This document shows, in pieces, positions 49,298 to 57,827 of a stretch of DNA of 64,000 nucleotides (position 1 is its first letter; each line of letters begins with the position of its first letter). The notes beneath the pieces were generated by a model, which saw nothing but the letters and a program-made list of their open reading frames with translations, made no database searches and was not told where the DNA came from. The position numbers were made by a program, and so were the translations under genes. This DNA is from Mycobacterium kansasii ATCC 12478 (lineage in GTDB: Bacteria; Actinomycetota; Actinomycetes; Mycobacteriales; Mycobacteriaceae), in contig NC_022663.1 of the NCBI RefSeq assembly GCF_000157895.3, positions 5,456,001 to 5,520,000 of the forward strand, given 5' to 3'.

Positions 49298-51595
49298 ATG
49301 TCTGTAGCTGAAATTGAAGAAGGCGTGTTCGAAGCGACCGCCACCATCGACAACGGGAGCTTCGGCACCCGCACCATCCGGTTCGAGACCGGCCGGCTGG
49401 CCTTGCAGGCGGCCGGCGCGGTGGTCGCCTACCTCGACGAGGAGAACATGCTCCTGTCGGCGACCACTGCCAGCAAGAATCCCAAGGAGCATTTCGACTT
49501 CTTCCCGCTGACCGTCGATGTCGAGGAGCGGATGTATGCGGCCGGCCGCATCCCCGGTTCGTTTTTCCGTCGTGAGGGACGACCCTCCACCGACGCCATC
49601 CTGACCTGCCGACTCATCGACCGGCCGCTGCGCCCGTCGTTCGTCGACGGTCTGCGCAACGAGATCCAGATCGTGGTGACGATCCTGAGCCTGGACCCCA
49701 ACGACCTGTACGACGTGCTGGCGATCAACGCCGCGTCGGCGTCCACTCAACTGGGCGGACTGCCCTTCTCCGGTCCCATCGGCGCGGTGCGGGTGGCGCT
49801 GATCGACGGCACCTGGGTTGCGTTTCCGACCGTCGAACAGATCGGACGTGCGGTGTTCGACATGGTGGTCGCCGGCCGCATCGTCGGTACCGACGATGCG
49901 GGCAAGCCGGACGTCGCAATCATGATGGTCGAAGCGGAGGCCACCGAAAACGTCATCGATCTCCTCGAGGGCGGTGCCGCGGCGCCGACGGAAAGCGTGG
50001 TGGCCCAGGGGCTGGAGGCAGCCAAGCCGTTCATCGCCGCACTGTGCACCGCGCAGCAGGAACTTGCCGACGCGTGTGGGGCTTCGGCCGGGACGGCCGG
50101 CGACTTCCCGGTGTTCCCCGACTACGGCGACGACGTGTACTACGCGGTGTCCTCGGTGGCCACCGACGAGTTGGCCGCCGCGCTGACCATCGCCGGTAAG
50201 GCGGAACGCAATCAGCGCACCGACGAAATCAAGACCCAGGTGCTTGAACGGCTCGCCGACACCTACCCGGGCCGGGAGAAGGAGATCGGGGCCGCGTTCC
50301 GCGCGCTGACCAAGAAGCTGGTGCGGCAGCGCATCGTCACCGACCACTTCCGCATCGACGGCCGCGGCATCACCGACATCCGCGCCTTGTCGGCCGAGGT
50401 CGCGGTGGTACCGCGGGCACACGGCAGCGCGCTGTTCGAGCGCGGTGAGACCCAGATCCTCGGTGTGACGACCCTCGACATGGTCAAGATGGCCCAGCAG
50501 ATCGACTCGTTGGGGCCGGAGACGACCAAGCGCTACATGCATCACTACAACTTCCCGCCGTTCTCCACCGGCGAGACGGGCCGGGTCGGCTCGCCCAAGC
50601 GCCGCGAGATCGGCCACGGCGCGCTAGCCGAACGTGCGCTGGTGCCGGTGCTGCCCGGTGTCGAGGAGTTCCCGTACGCCATCCGCCAGGTGTCGGAGGC
50701 GCTGGGCTCCAACGGCTCGACGTCGATGGGGTCGGTGTGCGCGTCCACGCTGGCGCTGCTGAACGCCGGGGTGCCGCTCAAGGCGCCGGTGGCCGGCATC
50801 GCGATGGGCCTGGTGTCCGACGACATAGAGGTAGAGGGTGACGACGGAAAACGCACCGAGCGGCGCTTCGTCACCCTGACCGACATCCTGGGCGCCGAAG
50901 ACGCCTTCGGTGACATGGACTTCAAGGTCGCCGGAACCAAGGACTTCGTCACCGCTTTGCAGCTGGACACCAAGCTCGACGGCATTCCGTCGCAGGTGCT
51001 CGCGGGCGCGCTGGAGCAGGCCCGCGACGCCCGGCTGACCATCTTGGAGGTCATGGCCGAGGCCATCGACCGGCCCGACGAGATGAGCCCGTATGCGCCG
51101 CGCGTCACCACCATCAAGGTTCCGGTGGACAAGATCGGCGAGGTCATCGGCCCCAAAGGCAAGGTCATCAACGCCATCACCGAAGAAACCGGTGCACAGA
51201 TCTCCATCGAGGACGACGGAACCGTGTTCGTCGGCGCCACCGACGGGCCCTCGGCGCAGGCCGCGATCGACCGGATCAACGCCATCGCCAATCCCCAGTT
51301 GCCGACGGTAGGGGAGCGGTTCCTCGGAACAGTGGTCAAGACAACCGATTTCGGTGCCTTCGTCTCACTGCTGCCCGGGCGGGACGGCCTCGTACACATC
51401 TCCAAGCTCGGCAAGGGCAAGCGCATCGCGAAGGTCGAGGACGTGGTCAACGTCGGCGACAAGCTGCGGGTGGAGATCGCCGATATCGACAAGCGCGGCA
51501 AGATCTCGCTCGTCTTGGTGGCTGAGGAGGAAAGCTCCGCCAACGCGCCTTCCGGCACCGCAGCGCCAGCCGATGCCGCGACGGCCAGCAGCTGA
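49298..51595 (+). CDS. gpsI: Polynucleotide phosphorylase (PNPase / GpsI) (765 aa)
   Basis: A 3'-5' phosphorolytic exoribonuclease. Two RNase PH domains are linked by a helical domain. The second core contains the conserved GSTSMGSVCASTLALLNAGV and GIAMGLVSDD motifs. The KH domain is TIKVPVDKIGEVIGPKGKVINAITEETGA, and the S1 domain begins at GERFLGTVVKTTDFGAFVSLLPGRDGLVH. The C-terminal tail is Ala/Pro/Ser-rich. ATG 49298 opens MSVAEIEEGVFEATATIDNG. The last 23 nt overlap pepR. Confidence 0.96.
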   Translation: MSVAEIEEGVFEATATIDNGSFGTRTIRFETGRLALQAAGAVVAYLDEENMLLSATTASKNPKEHFDFFPLTVDVEERMYAAGRIPGSFFRREGRPSTDAILTCRLIDRPLRPSFVDGLRNEIQIVVTILSLDPNDLYDVLAINAASASTQLGGLPFSGPIGAVRVALIDGTWVAFPTVEQIGRAVFDMVVAGRIVGTDDAGKPDVAIMMVEAEATENVIDLLEGGAAAPTESVVAQGLEAAKPFIAALCTAQQELADACGASAGTAGDFPVFPDYGDDVYYAVSSVATDELAAALTIAGKAERNQRTDEIKTQVLERLADTYPGREKEIGAAFRALTKKLVRQRIVTDHFRIDGRGITDIRALSAEVAVVPRAHGSALFERGETQILGVTTLDMVKMAQQIDSLGPETTKRYMHHYNFPPFSTGETGRVGSPKRREIGHGALAERALVPVLPGVEEFPYAIRQVSEALGSNGSTSMGSVCASTLALLNAGVPLKAPVAGIAMGLVSDDIEVEGDDGKRTERRFVTLTDILGAEDAFGDMDFKVAGTKDFVTALQLDTKLDGIPSQVLAGALEQARDARLTILEVMAEAIDRPDEMSPYAPRVTTIKVPVDKIGEVIGPKGKVINAITEETGAQISIEDDGTVFVGATDGPSAQAAIDRINAIANPQLPTVGERFLGTVVKTTDFGAFVSLLPGRDGLVHISKLGKGKRIAKVEDVVNVGDKLRVEIADIDKRGKISLVLVAEEESSANAPSGTAAPADAATASS

Positions 51596-52889
51596 GCCAG
51601 CGGCGGCCCAGGCGGTGCGCCGCACTACGCTGCCGGGCGGTCTGCGCGTCGTTACCGAATACTTGCCGTCGGTGCGTTCGGCCTCGGTCGGGCTCTGGAT
51701 CGGCGTGGGATCGCGCGACGAGGGCGTCACAGTGGCCGGCGCTGCGCACTTCCTCGAGCACCTGCTGTTCAAATCGACGCCCACCCGCACCGCCGTGGAC
51801 ATCGCGCAGGCAATGGACGCCGTGGGTGGCGAGCTGAACGCGTTCACCGCCAAGGAACACACCTGTTACTACGCGCATGTGCTCGACGCTGACCTGGCGC
51901 TGGCCATGGATCTGGTCTCCGATGTGGTACTCAACGGGCGCTGCGCCGCCGACGATGTCGAGCTGGAACGCGACGTCGTCCTCGAGGAGATCGCGATGCG
52001 CGACGACGATCCCGAGGACGCGCTGGCGGACCTGTTCCTCTCGGCGCTGTTCGGCAACCATCCGGTGGGCCGGCCGGTGATTGGCACCGTGCAATCCGTA
52101 TCGGCGATGACCCGAGCCCAGCTGCAGTCGTTTCACCTGCGGCGCTACACACCGGAGCGCATGGTCGTGGCGGTGGCCGGCAACGTCGATCACGGCGAGG
52201 TGGTCGCATTGGTGCGGGAGCACTTCGGGCCGCGGTTGGTCCGCGGGCGCCGGCCCGTCGCACCACGCAAGGGTGCCGGCCGGGTGAACGGGATGCCCGG
52301 GTTGACGCTGGCCGAGCGCGACGCCGAGCAGACGCACGTCTCGCTGGGCATCCGCACGCCCGGGCGCGGCTGGCAGCACCGCTGGGCGCTGTCGGTGCTG
52401 CACACCGCGTTGGGCGGCGGGCTGAGCTCGCGGCTGTTCCAGGAGATCCGCGAGGCCCGCGGGTTGGCCTACTCGGTGTGCTCCGCGCTGGACATTTTCG
52501 CCGACAGCGGCGCACTGTCGGTGTATGCGGCCTGCCTGCCCGAACGTTTCGCCGAGGTGATGCGAGTGACCGCCGACGTGCTGGAATCGGTGGCACGCGA
52601 CGGCATCACCGAGGCCGAATGCCGGATCGCCAAAGGCTCGTTACGCGGCGGCCTGGTGCTGGGCCTGGAAGATTCCAGCTCACGGATGAGCCGCATCGGT
52701 CGCAGCGAATTGAACTACGGCAAGCACCGCAGCATCGAGCACACCCTGCAGCAAATCGAGCGGGTCACCGTCGAGGAGGTCAACATGGTGGCCCGCCGGC
52801 TGCTCGGCAACCGCTACGGCGCTGCCGTTCTCGGTCCCTACGGCTCGAAACGACAGCTGCCGCAACAACTTCGAGCGATGGTAAATTAA
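51573..52889 (+). CDS. pepR: M16-family zinc protease PepR (438 aa)
   Basis: An M16B insulinase-like peptidase. The inverted zinc motif HFLEH lies near residue 52, and the third ligand Glu is in the ELERDVVLEEI helix about 75 residues downstream. The FTAKEHTCYYAHVL segment and the C-terminal non-catalytic half with the R/Y pair (GLSSRLFQEIREARGLAYSV) are intact. Start ATG 51573 (MPRRPAAEPAAAQ) lies inside gpsI and gives 438 aa, as in Rv2782c. Co-transcription with gpsI is likely. Confidence 0.94.
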   Translation: MPRRPAAEPAAAQAVRRTTLPGGLRVVTEYLPSVRSASVGLWIGVGSRDEGVTVAGAAHFLEHLLFKSTPTRTAVDIAQAMDAVGGELNAFTAKEHTCYYAHVLDADLALAMDLVSDVVLNGRCAADDVELERDVVLEEIAMRDDDPEDALADLFLSALFGNHPVGRPVIGTVQSVSAMTRAQLQSFHLRRYTPERMVVAVAGNVDHGEVVALVREHFGPRLVRGRRPVAPRKGAGRVNGMPGLTLAERDAEQTHVSLGIRTPGRGWQHRWALSVLHTALGGGLSSRLFQEIREARGLAYSVCSALDIFADSGALSVYAACLPERFAEVMRVTADVLESVARDGITEAECRIAKGSLRGGLVLGLEDSSSRMSRIGRSELNYGKHRSIEHTLQQIERVTVEEVNMVARRLLGNRYGAAVLGPYGSKRQLPQQLRAMVN

Positions 52890-52893
52890 CCCG

Positions 52894-53928
52894 ATGGTGC
52901 TGGGCTTCTGGGACATCGCGATACCCATCGTTGGTGCGCCGATGGCCGGCGGGCCGGGCACACCGGCCCTGGCCGCGGCAGTGTCAAATGCGGGCGGGCT
53001 GGGCTTCGTCGCCGGTGGCTACATCAGCGCGGACAAGTTTGCCGACGACATCGCCGCCGCGCGCGCCGCCACCACGGGCCCGATCGGGGCGAACCTGTTT
53101 GTGCCCCAGCCCAGCGTCGCCGACTGGATGCAGCTGGAGTACTACGCGGAAGAACTCGAAGAGGTCGCCGAGTACTACCGCTGTGAGGTCGGCCAGCCGA
53201 TACACGGTGACGACGACGATTGGGCCCGCAAACTCGAAGTGGTGGCCGACGTCCGCCCCGAGGTGGTGTCCTTCACTTTCGGCGCGCCGCCGCCGGATGT
53301 CATTCGCCGGCTGAGCGCGCTGGGATTGCTGGTGTCGGTCACCGTGACGTCGTCCTATGAGGCCGGGGTGGCCATCGCGGCCGGTGCCGACAGCCTGGTG
53401 GTGCAGGGCCCGGGAGCCGGCGGGCATCGCGGCACGTTCGCGCCGGACATGGAACCGGGGGAGGAGTCGTTGCATCAGCTGCTCGACCGGATCGGCAGCG
53501 CACACGACGTGCCGCTGATCGCCGCGGGCGGTTTGGGCACCGTCGAGGACGTCGCTGCCGTCCTGCGCAGGGGAGCGGTCGCCGCCCAGGTCGGCACCGC
53601 GCTGATGCTCGCCGACGAAGCGGGGACCAACCCGGCGCACCGGGTTGCGCTGAAGAACCCGGAGTTCGACTCCACCCTGGTCACGCGGGCATTCTCCGGC
53701 CGGTACGCCCGCGGGCTGGCGAACAACTTCACCCGACTGCTCGATCACGTCGCGCCGCTGGGCTATCCCGAGGTCAACCAGATGACCAAGCCGATACGCG
53801 CGGCAGCGGTCGCGGCGGACGACCCGCATGGGACCAACCTCTGGGCGGGCACCGCCTACCGGCAGGCCCGCCCGGGTCCGGCGGCCGACATCGTCGCGTC
53901 GTTGGCTCCCGACTTGCGAATGCTGTAG
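52894..53928 (+). CDS. Nitronate monooxygenase-like FMN protein (344 aa), Rv2781c-like
   Basis: A TIM-barrel FMN enzyme of the 2-nitropropane dioxygenase/NMO family. Features are PIVGAPMAGGPGTPALAAAVSNAGGLGF, the phosphate-binding loop region VVQGPGAGGHRGTF, IAAGGLGTVEDVAAVLRRGA and QVGTALMLADEAG. The usual catalytic His is likely the one in GGHRG. It may detoxify alkyl nitronates; activity is inferred. It starts 4 nt after pepR. In H37Rv, ald and its regulator follow on the other side; here they are absent and a 174-nt gap without a recognisable gene follows. Confidence 0.88.
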   Translation: MVLGFWDIAIPIVGAPMAGGPGTPALAAAVSNAGGLGFVAGGYISADKFADDIAAARAATTGPIGANLFVPQPSVADWMQLEYYAEELEEVAEYYRCEVGQPIHGDDDDWARKLEVVADVRPEVVSFTFGAPPPDVIRRLSALGLLVSVTVTSSYEAGVAIAAGADSLVVQGPGAGGHRGTFAPDMEPGEESLHQLLDRIGSAHDVPLIAAGGLGTVEDVAAVLRRGAVAAQVGTALMLADEAGTNPAHRVALKNPEFDSTLVTRAFSGRYARGLANNFTRLLDHVAPLGYPEVNQMTKPIRAAAVAADDPHGTNLWAGTAYRQARPGPAADIVASLAPDLRML

Positions 53929-54090
53929 CGCTGTCACGTAACAGGTTGTGCGCGTAGGTATTCGACGCGTTCACGAGGTGCTCGACCTTCGTGGCCCACG
54001 CGGCGGCGCCGCTCCCGCAGCATCGACGACGTCGGCATCTGCTGCGGACCCGACGGGCAGCGGGTACTGCTGCCGGTGCCCCGGGGTGGC

Positions 54091-54096
54091 TATGAT
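54091..54096 (+). promoter_or_regulatory. -10 box (TATGAT) of the SRPBCC gene
   Basis: TATGAT ends 6 nt before ATG 54103, predicting a leaderless transcript. It is the strongest -10 hexamer in the window. Confidence 0.5.
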
Positions 54097-54102
54097 CAGC
54101 CC

Positions 54103-54564
54103 ATGACTGAGCCTTCGGTGTCGGCCACTGTCCAGATCAATGCCAGTCCGCAGCGGGTGTATGGGCTGATCACCGATCTGTCGACACTGGCCTCGCTGGC
54201 CGAGGAGGCGGTGTCGATGGAATTGCGCAAGGGCGACGGAATCCGCAAAGGGGCCGTGTTCGTCGGCCACAACGAAAATGGCAGCCGTCGGTGGAATACG
54301 ACGTGCACCGTCACCGATGCCGAGCCGGGCCGCACCTTCGCATTCGACGTGCGCAGTGCTGTCATTCCGGTGGCGCGGTGGCAATACGACATCGTCGCGT
54401 CCGGTGGCGGCTGCCGGGTCACCGAGAGCACCTGGGACCGGCGGCCGCGCTGGTTCCGCAAGATCGCCGGCATGGCAACCGGGGTTGGCGACCGGGCGGC
54501 GGCCAACGCCGAGCACATCCAGCTCACCCTGCGGCGCCTGAAGCAACGCGCTGAGGCCGAGTAG
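54103..54564 (+). CDS. SRPBCC (START-like) family protein (153 aa), Rv2778c-like
   Basis: A helix-grip fold typical of polyketide cyclase/dehydrase and lipid-transfer proteins. The start TEPSVSATVQINASPQRVYGLITD is followed by a beta-sheet rich in paired aromatic residues (SRRWNTTCTV, RTFAFDV, WQYDIVASGGGCRVTEST). A C-terminal amphipathic helix closes the cavity (NAEHIQLTLRRLKQRAEAE). It would bind a hydrophobic ligand. It heads a same-strand run of oxidative genes, so the ligand may be their substrate (inference). Confidence 0.85.
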   Translation: MTEPSVSATVQINASPQRVYGLITDLSTLASLAEEAVSMELRKGDGIRKGAVFVGHNENGSRRWNTTCTVTDAEPGRTFAFDVRSAVIPVARWQYDIVASGGGCRVTESTWDRRPRWFRKIAGMATGVGDRAAANAEHIQLTLRRLKQRAEAE

Positions 54565-54577
54565 CGGACGCAGCGCC

Positions 54578-54583
54578 TATACT
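54578..54583 (+). promoter_or_regulatory. -10 box (TATACT) before the leader ORF and diiron gene
   Basis: TATACT ends 9 nt before an ATG at 54593 that opens a 12-codon leader ORF, and 69 nt before the diiron protein ATG. Confidence 0.45.
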
Positions 54584-54592
54584 TACCGGCAC

Positions 54593-54631
54593 ATGGTGTC
54601 CAAGGGGATGACATTTTCCGTGCTGATGTAA
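54593..54631 (+). other. Possible 12-aa leader ORF (MVSKGMTFSVLM)
   Basis: The ATG lies where a leaderless transcript from the TATACT box would begin. The frame runs 12 sense codons to TAA, then 21 nt to the next gene's ATG, with GCAAGGGGGCC between. Small leader ORFs are known to control downstream genes in mycobacteria. No codon bias pointing to attenuation (for example Cys runs) is visible, so this is only a candidate. Confidence 0.3.
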
Positions 54632-54652
54632 ACGGCTAGGCAAGGGGGCCTG

Positions 54653-55570
54653 ATGTTCTCTGTCGATGAGCGGCCAGCGGGATTGCATTCTGGCAAGCCG
54701 GGTCCCCCCGACCACGAGCATCTCGTCCTGGAGGCACGCGACGTCGAGTTCGACTGGGCGCGTTTGCCATTCCACTATGTGCCGAACGAGCCGTTGGCCA
54801 CGCACTTCATTAATGTCCTGCACCTGCTGCTGCCGGCCGGCGAGGAGTTCTTCGTCAAGGTGTTCAAGAAGACGCTGCCGCTGATCAAAGACGATCAACT
54901 GCGGCGGGATGTACAGGGGTTCATCGGGCAAGAGGCGATGCATTCGCAAGCACATTCCGGCGTGTTGGCCCACTTCGATGCCCGAGGCGTGGACGTGACG
55001 CCGTTCACCGAACAGATCAGCTGGCTGTTCGAGAAGCTGTTGGCCGACAAACCCCGGAAAAGCTTACGCAGACAGCACAACTGGTTGCTGGAGCAGGTCT
55101 CGTTCATCGCGGCGATTGAGCACTACACCGCTGTCTTGGGCGCGTGGATTCTGGACTCCCCGCAGCTCGATGCCGTCGGAGCCGATCCGGTGATGATGGA
55201 CATGCTCCGGTGGCATGGCGCAGAAGAGGTCGAGCACAAGGCGGTGGCCTTCGACACCATGAAGCATCTACGCGCCGGATATTGGCGGCAGGCGCGTGCC
55301 CAGCTGGCCGTCACCCCGGTGCTGTTGCTGTTGTGGATCCGCGGAGTGCGGTTCATGTACTCGGTGGATCCCTACCTACCACCGGGCGTCAAGCCGCGTT
55401 GGCGCGACTACCTCGATTCGGCGCGCCGGGGCTTGTTGCCGGGTCCGTGGCGATTGCTGCGGGTCGTCGGCCACTACTATCGGCCGGGTTTTCACCCGTC
55501 GCAGCTGGGTGGACTGGAGCGGGCGGTCGATTACCTGGCCGTCTCACCCGCTGCCCGGGCGTCGCGCTGA
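54653..55570 (+). CDS. Predicted diiron metal-dependent hydrolase-like protein (305 aa), Rv2777c-like
   Basis: A member of the PF10118 'metal-dependent hydrolase' family. The metal-ligand pattern is seen in FIGQEAMHSQAH, in AAIEHYTAVLG and in WHGAEEVEHKAVAFD. These are two to three Glu/His clusters on helices, resembling a ferritin-like diiron site. One hydrophobic stretch (QLAVTPVLLLLWIRGVRFMY) may associate with the membrane. It is followed 18 nt later by the reductase gene, which could supply electrons, so a diiron oxygenase role is possible. Unproven. Confidence 0.82.
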   Translation: MFSVDERPAGLHSGKPGPPDHEHLVLEARDVEFDWARLPFHYVPNEPLATHFINVLHLLLPAGEEFFVKVFKKTLPLIKDDQLRRDVQGFIGQEAMHSQAHSGVLAHFDARGVDVTPFTEQISWLFEKLLADKPRKSLRRQHNWLLEQVSFIAAIEHYTAVLGAWILDSPQLDAVGADPVMMDMLRWHGAEEVEHKAVAFDTMKHLRAGYWRQARAQLAVTPVLLLLWIRGVRFMYSVDPYLPPGVKPRWRDYLDSARRGLLPGPWRLLRVVGHYYRPGFHPSQLGGLERAVDYLAVSPAARASR

Positions 55571-55588
55571 TCGGATGGTGGACCGACG

Positions 55589-56698
55589 GTGATTCGAATC
55601 CGCGCAGAGTCGAATCCCGGTGTGCCGGAAAGTATTTGGGCAAGCAGGCCCGCTGACTTGTACGACAGTAGCCGGCGGGATCGTTTTGCCACCGCGTTGT
55701 GGAGTGTCCGCACGCTGTTCGGCGGGTTTGCGTCGGCCTCGCGATGGGACCCGTCGCGGGTCAGCCCGGTGCGACGGACACATCTGGCGACCGTCGTCGG
55801 ACGCGAACTCGTGGCACCCGACGTGGTGGCGCTGACCCTGGCCGACCCGGACGGCGGATTGCTGCCGTCCTGGACACCCGGCGGTCACATCGACGTGCAC
55901 CTGCTCTCGGGCCGGCGCCGGCAGTACTCGCTGTGCGGGCGGCCCGGGCGCCGCACGGACTACCGCATCGCAATCCGGCGCATCGCCGACGGTGGCGGTG
56001 GTTCGGTAGAGATGCACGAGGCCTACGACGTCGGTGACCCGCTGGTTTTCGAAGGGCCTCACAACGCGTTCTATCTAGGAACGGCCGAGCCCGACCCGCT
56101 TTTCGTTATCGGCGGCATCGGAGTGACACCGATCCTGCCGATGATCCAGGCGGCTCAGCAGCGCGGAACCCATTGGCGGGCCGTCTATGCCGGCCGAAGC
56201 CGAGACCACATGCCGTTGCTCGACGAGGTCGTGTCGGTGGCACCGGAGCGCGTGACGGTGTGGGCCGACGACGAGCGCGGCCGCATCCCCTCCGTCGATG
56301 ACCTCCTGGGCGGCGCCGGTCCGACGACGGCCGTTTACGTGTGCGGGCCGACCCCCATGCTGGAGGCCGTGCGCGCGGCCCGCGCCCGGCATGCCCACGC
56401 ACCGTTGCACTATGAGCGGTTCAGCCCGCCGCCGGTTGTCGACGGACTTCCGTTCGAGCTGGAACTCGGGCGGTCGGGAAGAGTGCTGAACGTTCCGGCG
56501 AACCGGACGGCGTTGGATGTCATGCGCGACGACGACCCGACCACCGCATACTCCTGTCAGCAGGGCTTCTGTGGCACGTGCAAGGTCAAAGTCCTTGCCG
56601 GACAAGTGGATCACCGCGGCCGCGCAGCTGAAGCCGACGACGAGATGCTGGTGTGCGTGTCCCGGGCTGAGAGCCGCCGCGTGGTCATCGACGTCTGA
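55589..56698 (+). CDS. Phthalate dioxygenase reductase/VanB-type flavin-[2Fe-2S] oxidoreductase (369 aa), Rv2776c-like
   Basis: From about residue 60 the order is flavin domain (RRRQYSLCGRPGRR, the FMN-binding RxYS), NAD(P)H domain (FVIGGIGVTPILPMIQ, YVCGPTPML) and a C-terminal plant-type ferredoxin domain. The cluster ligands are in YSCQQGFCGTCKVKVL with a distal Cys in MLVCVSRA. The first ~60 residues (MIRIRAESNPGVPESIW...) form an extra N-terminal segment of unclear value, so a later start is possible. It would pass electrons from NAD(P)H to an oxygenase; the Rieske oxygenase 97 nt downstream is the obvious partner. Confidence 0.9.
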   Translation: MIRIRAESNPGVPESIWASRPADLYDSSRRDRFATALWSVRTLFGGFASASRWDPSRVSPVRRTHLATVVGRELVAPDVVALTLADPDGGLLPSWTPGGHIDVHLLSGRRRQYSLCGRPGRRTDYRIAIRRIADGGGGSVEMHEAYDVGDPLVFEGPHNAFYLGTAEPDPLFVIGGIGVTPILPMIQAAQQRGTHWRAVYAGRSRDHMPLLDEVVSVAPERVTVWADDERGRIPSVDDLLGGAGPTTAVYVCGPTPMLEAVRAARARHAHAPLHYERFSPPPVVDGLPFELELGRSGRVLNVPANRTALDVMRDDDPTTAYSCQQGFCGTCKVKVLAGQVDHRGRAAEADDEMLVCVSRAESRRVVIDV

Positions 56699-56795
56699 GG
56701 CGTTCCCGGCATGCGGTGCGTCAAGTTTTCGTAGAGGGGACTGTGCTTTTTCCGCGGCCGCCGCCTATCATTCGTACCCAAGGAGGACCGCTCAG

Positions 56796-57827
56796 ATGGC
56801 CAAGCCGCCGCTGTCGATGAAGCCGACCGGATGGTTCCAGGTCGCCTGGTGCGACGAAATCGCGGTCGGTGAAGTCCTCCGGATGAAGTACTTCGATCAG
56901 GAGATGGTCGCCTGGCGCGCCGCGTCCGGTCGCCTGACCGTGATGAACGCCTACTGCGAACACCTCGGTGCTCACCTGGGTCACGGCGGCAAAGTCGTCG
57001 GCGAGGTGCTGCAGTGTCCCTTCCACGGCTGGCAGTGGAGTCACCAGGGCCGCAACGTGTGCATCCCGTATCAGGACCGGCCCAACCGGGGGCGGCGCAT
57101 CACCACCTATCCGGTGGTTGAGCGCAACGAGTCGGTGTACATCTGGCACGACGTCCAGGGCCGCGAACCGTTTTTCGACGCACCGGATGTGTTCGCCAGC
57201 TTCGACGACGGTGCTGCCGCGGACTACTACCCGCAGCAGCGGTTGTACCGGCCGGGTCTGGAGCTCCATCCGCAGTACGTGCTCGAAAACGGGGTGGATT
57301 TCGCGCATTTCAAGTACGTGCACAACACCCCCATCGTGCCGGTATTCACCCGCCACGACTTCGCTGCCCCGGTGTCCTTCGTCGACTTCACCATCACCTT
57401 CGAAGGTGACGACGGCCAGCAGATCGAGGACGTCAACAGCGGCGTGCAGGCCGTCAACGGCGGCTTGGGAGTTGCGGTGACCAAGAGCTGGGGCATGGTC
57501 GACAACCGCACCATCTCCGCGATCACGCCGGTGGACGAATCCACCTCCGATGTCCGGTTCATGGTCTACATCGGCAGGACGGCGGCCAAGGATCCGGCCC
57601 GCGCCGAGCTCAAGGCACGCGAGTTCGGACAGGAAGTGATCCGGCAGTTCGAGCAGGACATCGACATCTGGGCTCACCAGCGCTACTCCGACCGACCCGC
57701 ACTGACCCCCGACGAACTCCGCGGCTTCACTGCAATTCGCGCCTGGGCCAAGCAGTTCTATCCAAACGGTCTTGGCGGCAGCGCTGCCGACGAGCACGCG
57801 GCATCGCGGACAGGGGGACGCCAATGA
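56796..57827 (+). CDS. Rieske non-heme iron oxygenase, KshA-like (343 aa)
   Basis: The Rieske [2Fe-2S] ligands are C54-E-H56 and C74-P-F-H77. The mononuclear iron site is in DFAHFKYVHNTP (Asp/His/His). The C-terminal helper region QFEQDIDIWAHQRY is like that of 3-ketosteroid 9-alpha-hydroxylase oxygenases. AAGGAGG sits upstream of ATG 56796, with a TATCAT box at 56766. I recall no oxygenase beside Rv2776c in H37Rv. Here the reductase and oxygenase are adjacent, making a complete two-component system. The substrate could be a steroid-like or other ring compound; only inference. It overlaps the next gene by 4 nt. Confidence 0.88.
   Translation: MAKPPLSMKPTGWFQVAWCDEIAVGEVLRMKYFDQEMVAWRAASGRLTVMNAYCEHLGAHLGHGGKVVGEVLQCPFHGWQWSHQGRNVCIPYQDRPNRGRRITTYPVVERNESVYIWHDVQGREPFFDAPDVFASFDDGAAADYYPQQRLYRPGLELHPQYVLENGVDFAHFKYVHNTPIVPVFTRHDFAAPVSFVDFTITFEGDDGQQIEDVNSGVQAVNGGLGVAVTKSWGMVDNRTISAITPVDESTSDVRFMVYIGRTAAKDPARAELKAREFGQEVIRQFEQDIDIWAHQRYSDRPALTPDELRGFTAIRAWAKQFYPNGLGGSAADEHAASRTGGRQ

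Noticed and set aside
48851..50617. A 588-codon minus-strand open frame over the gpsI leader and 5' half
   Set aside because: Antisense shadow of gpsI, without domain, start signal or neighbours.
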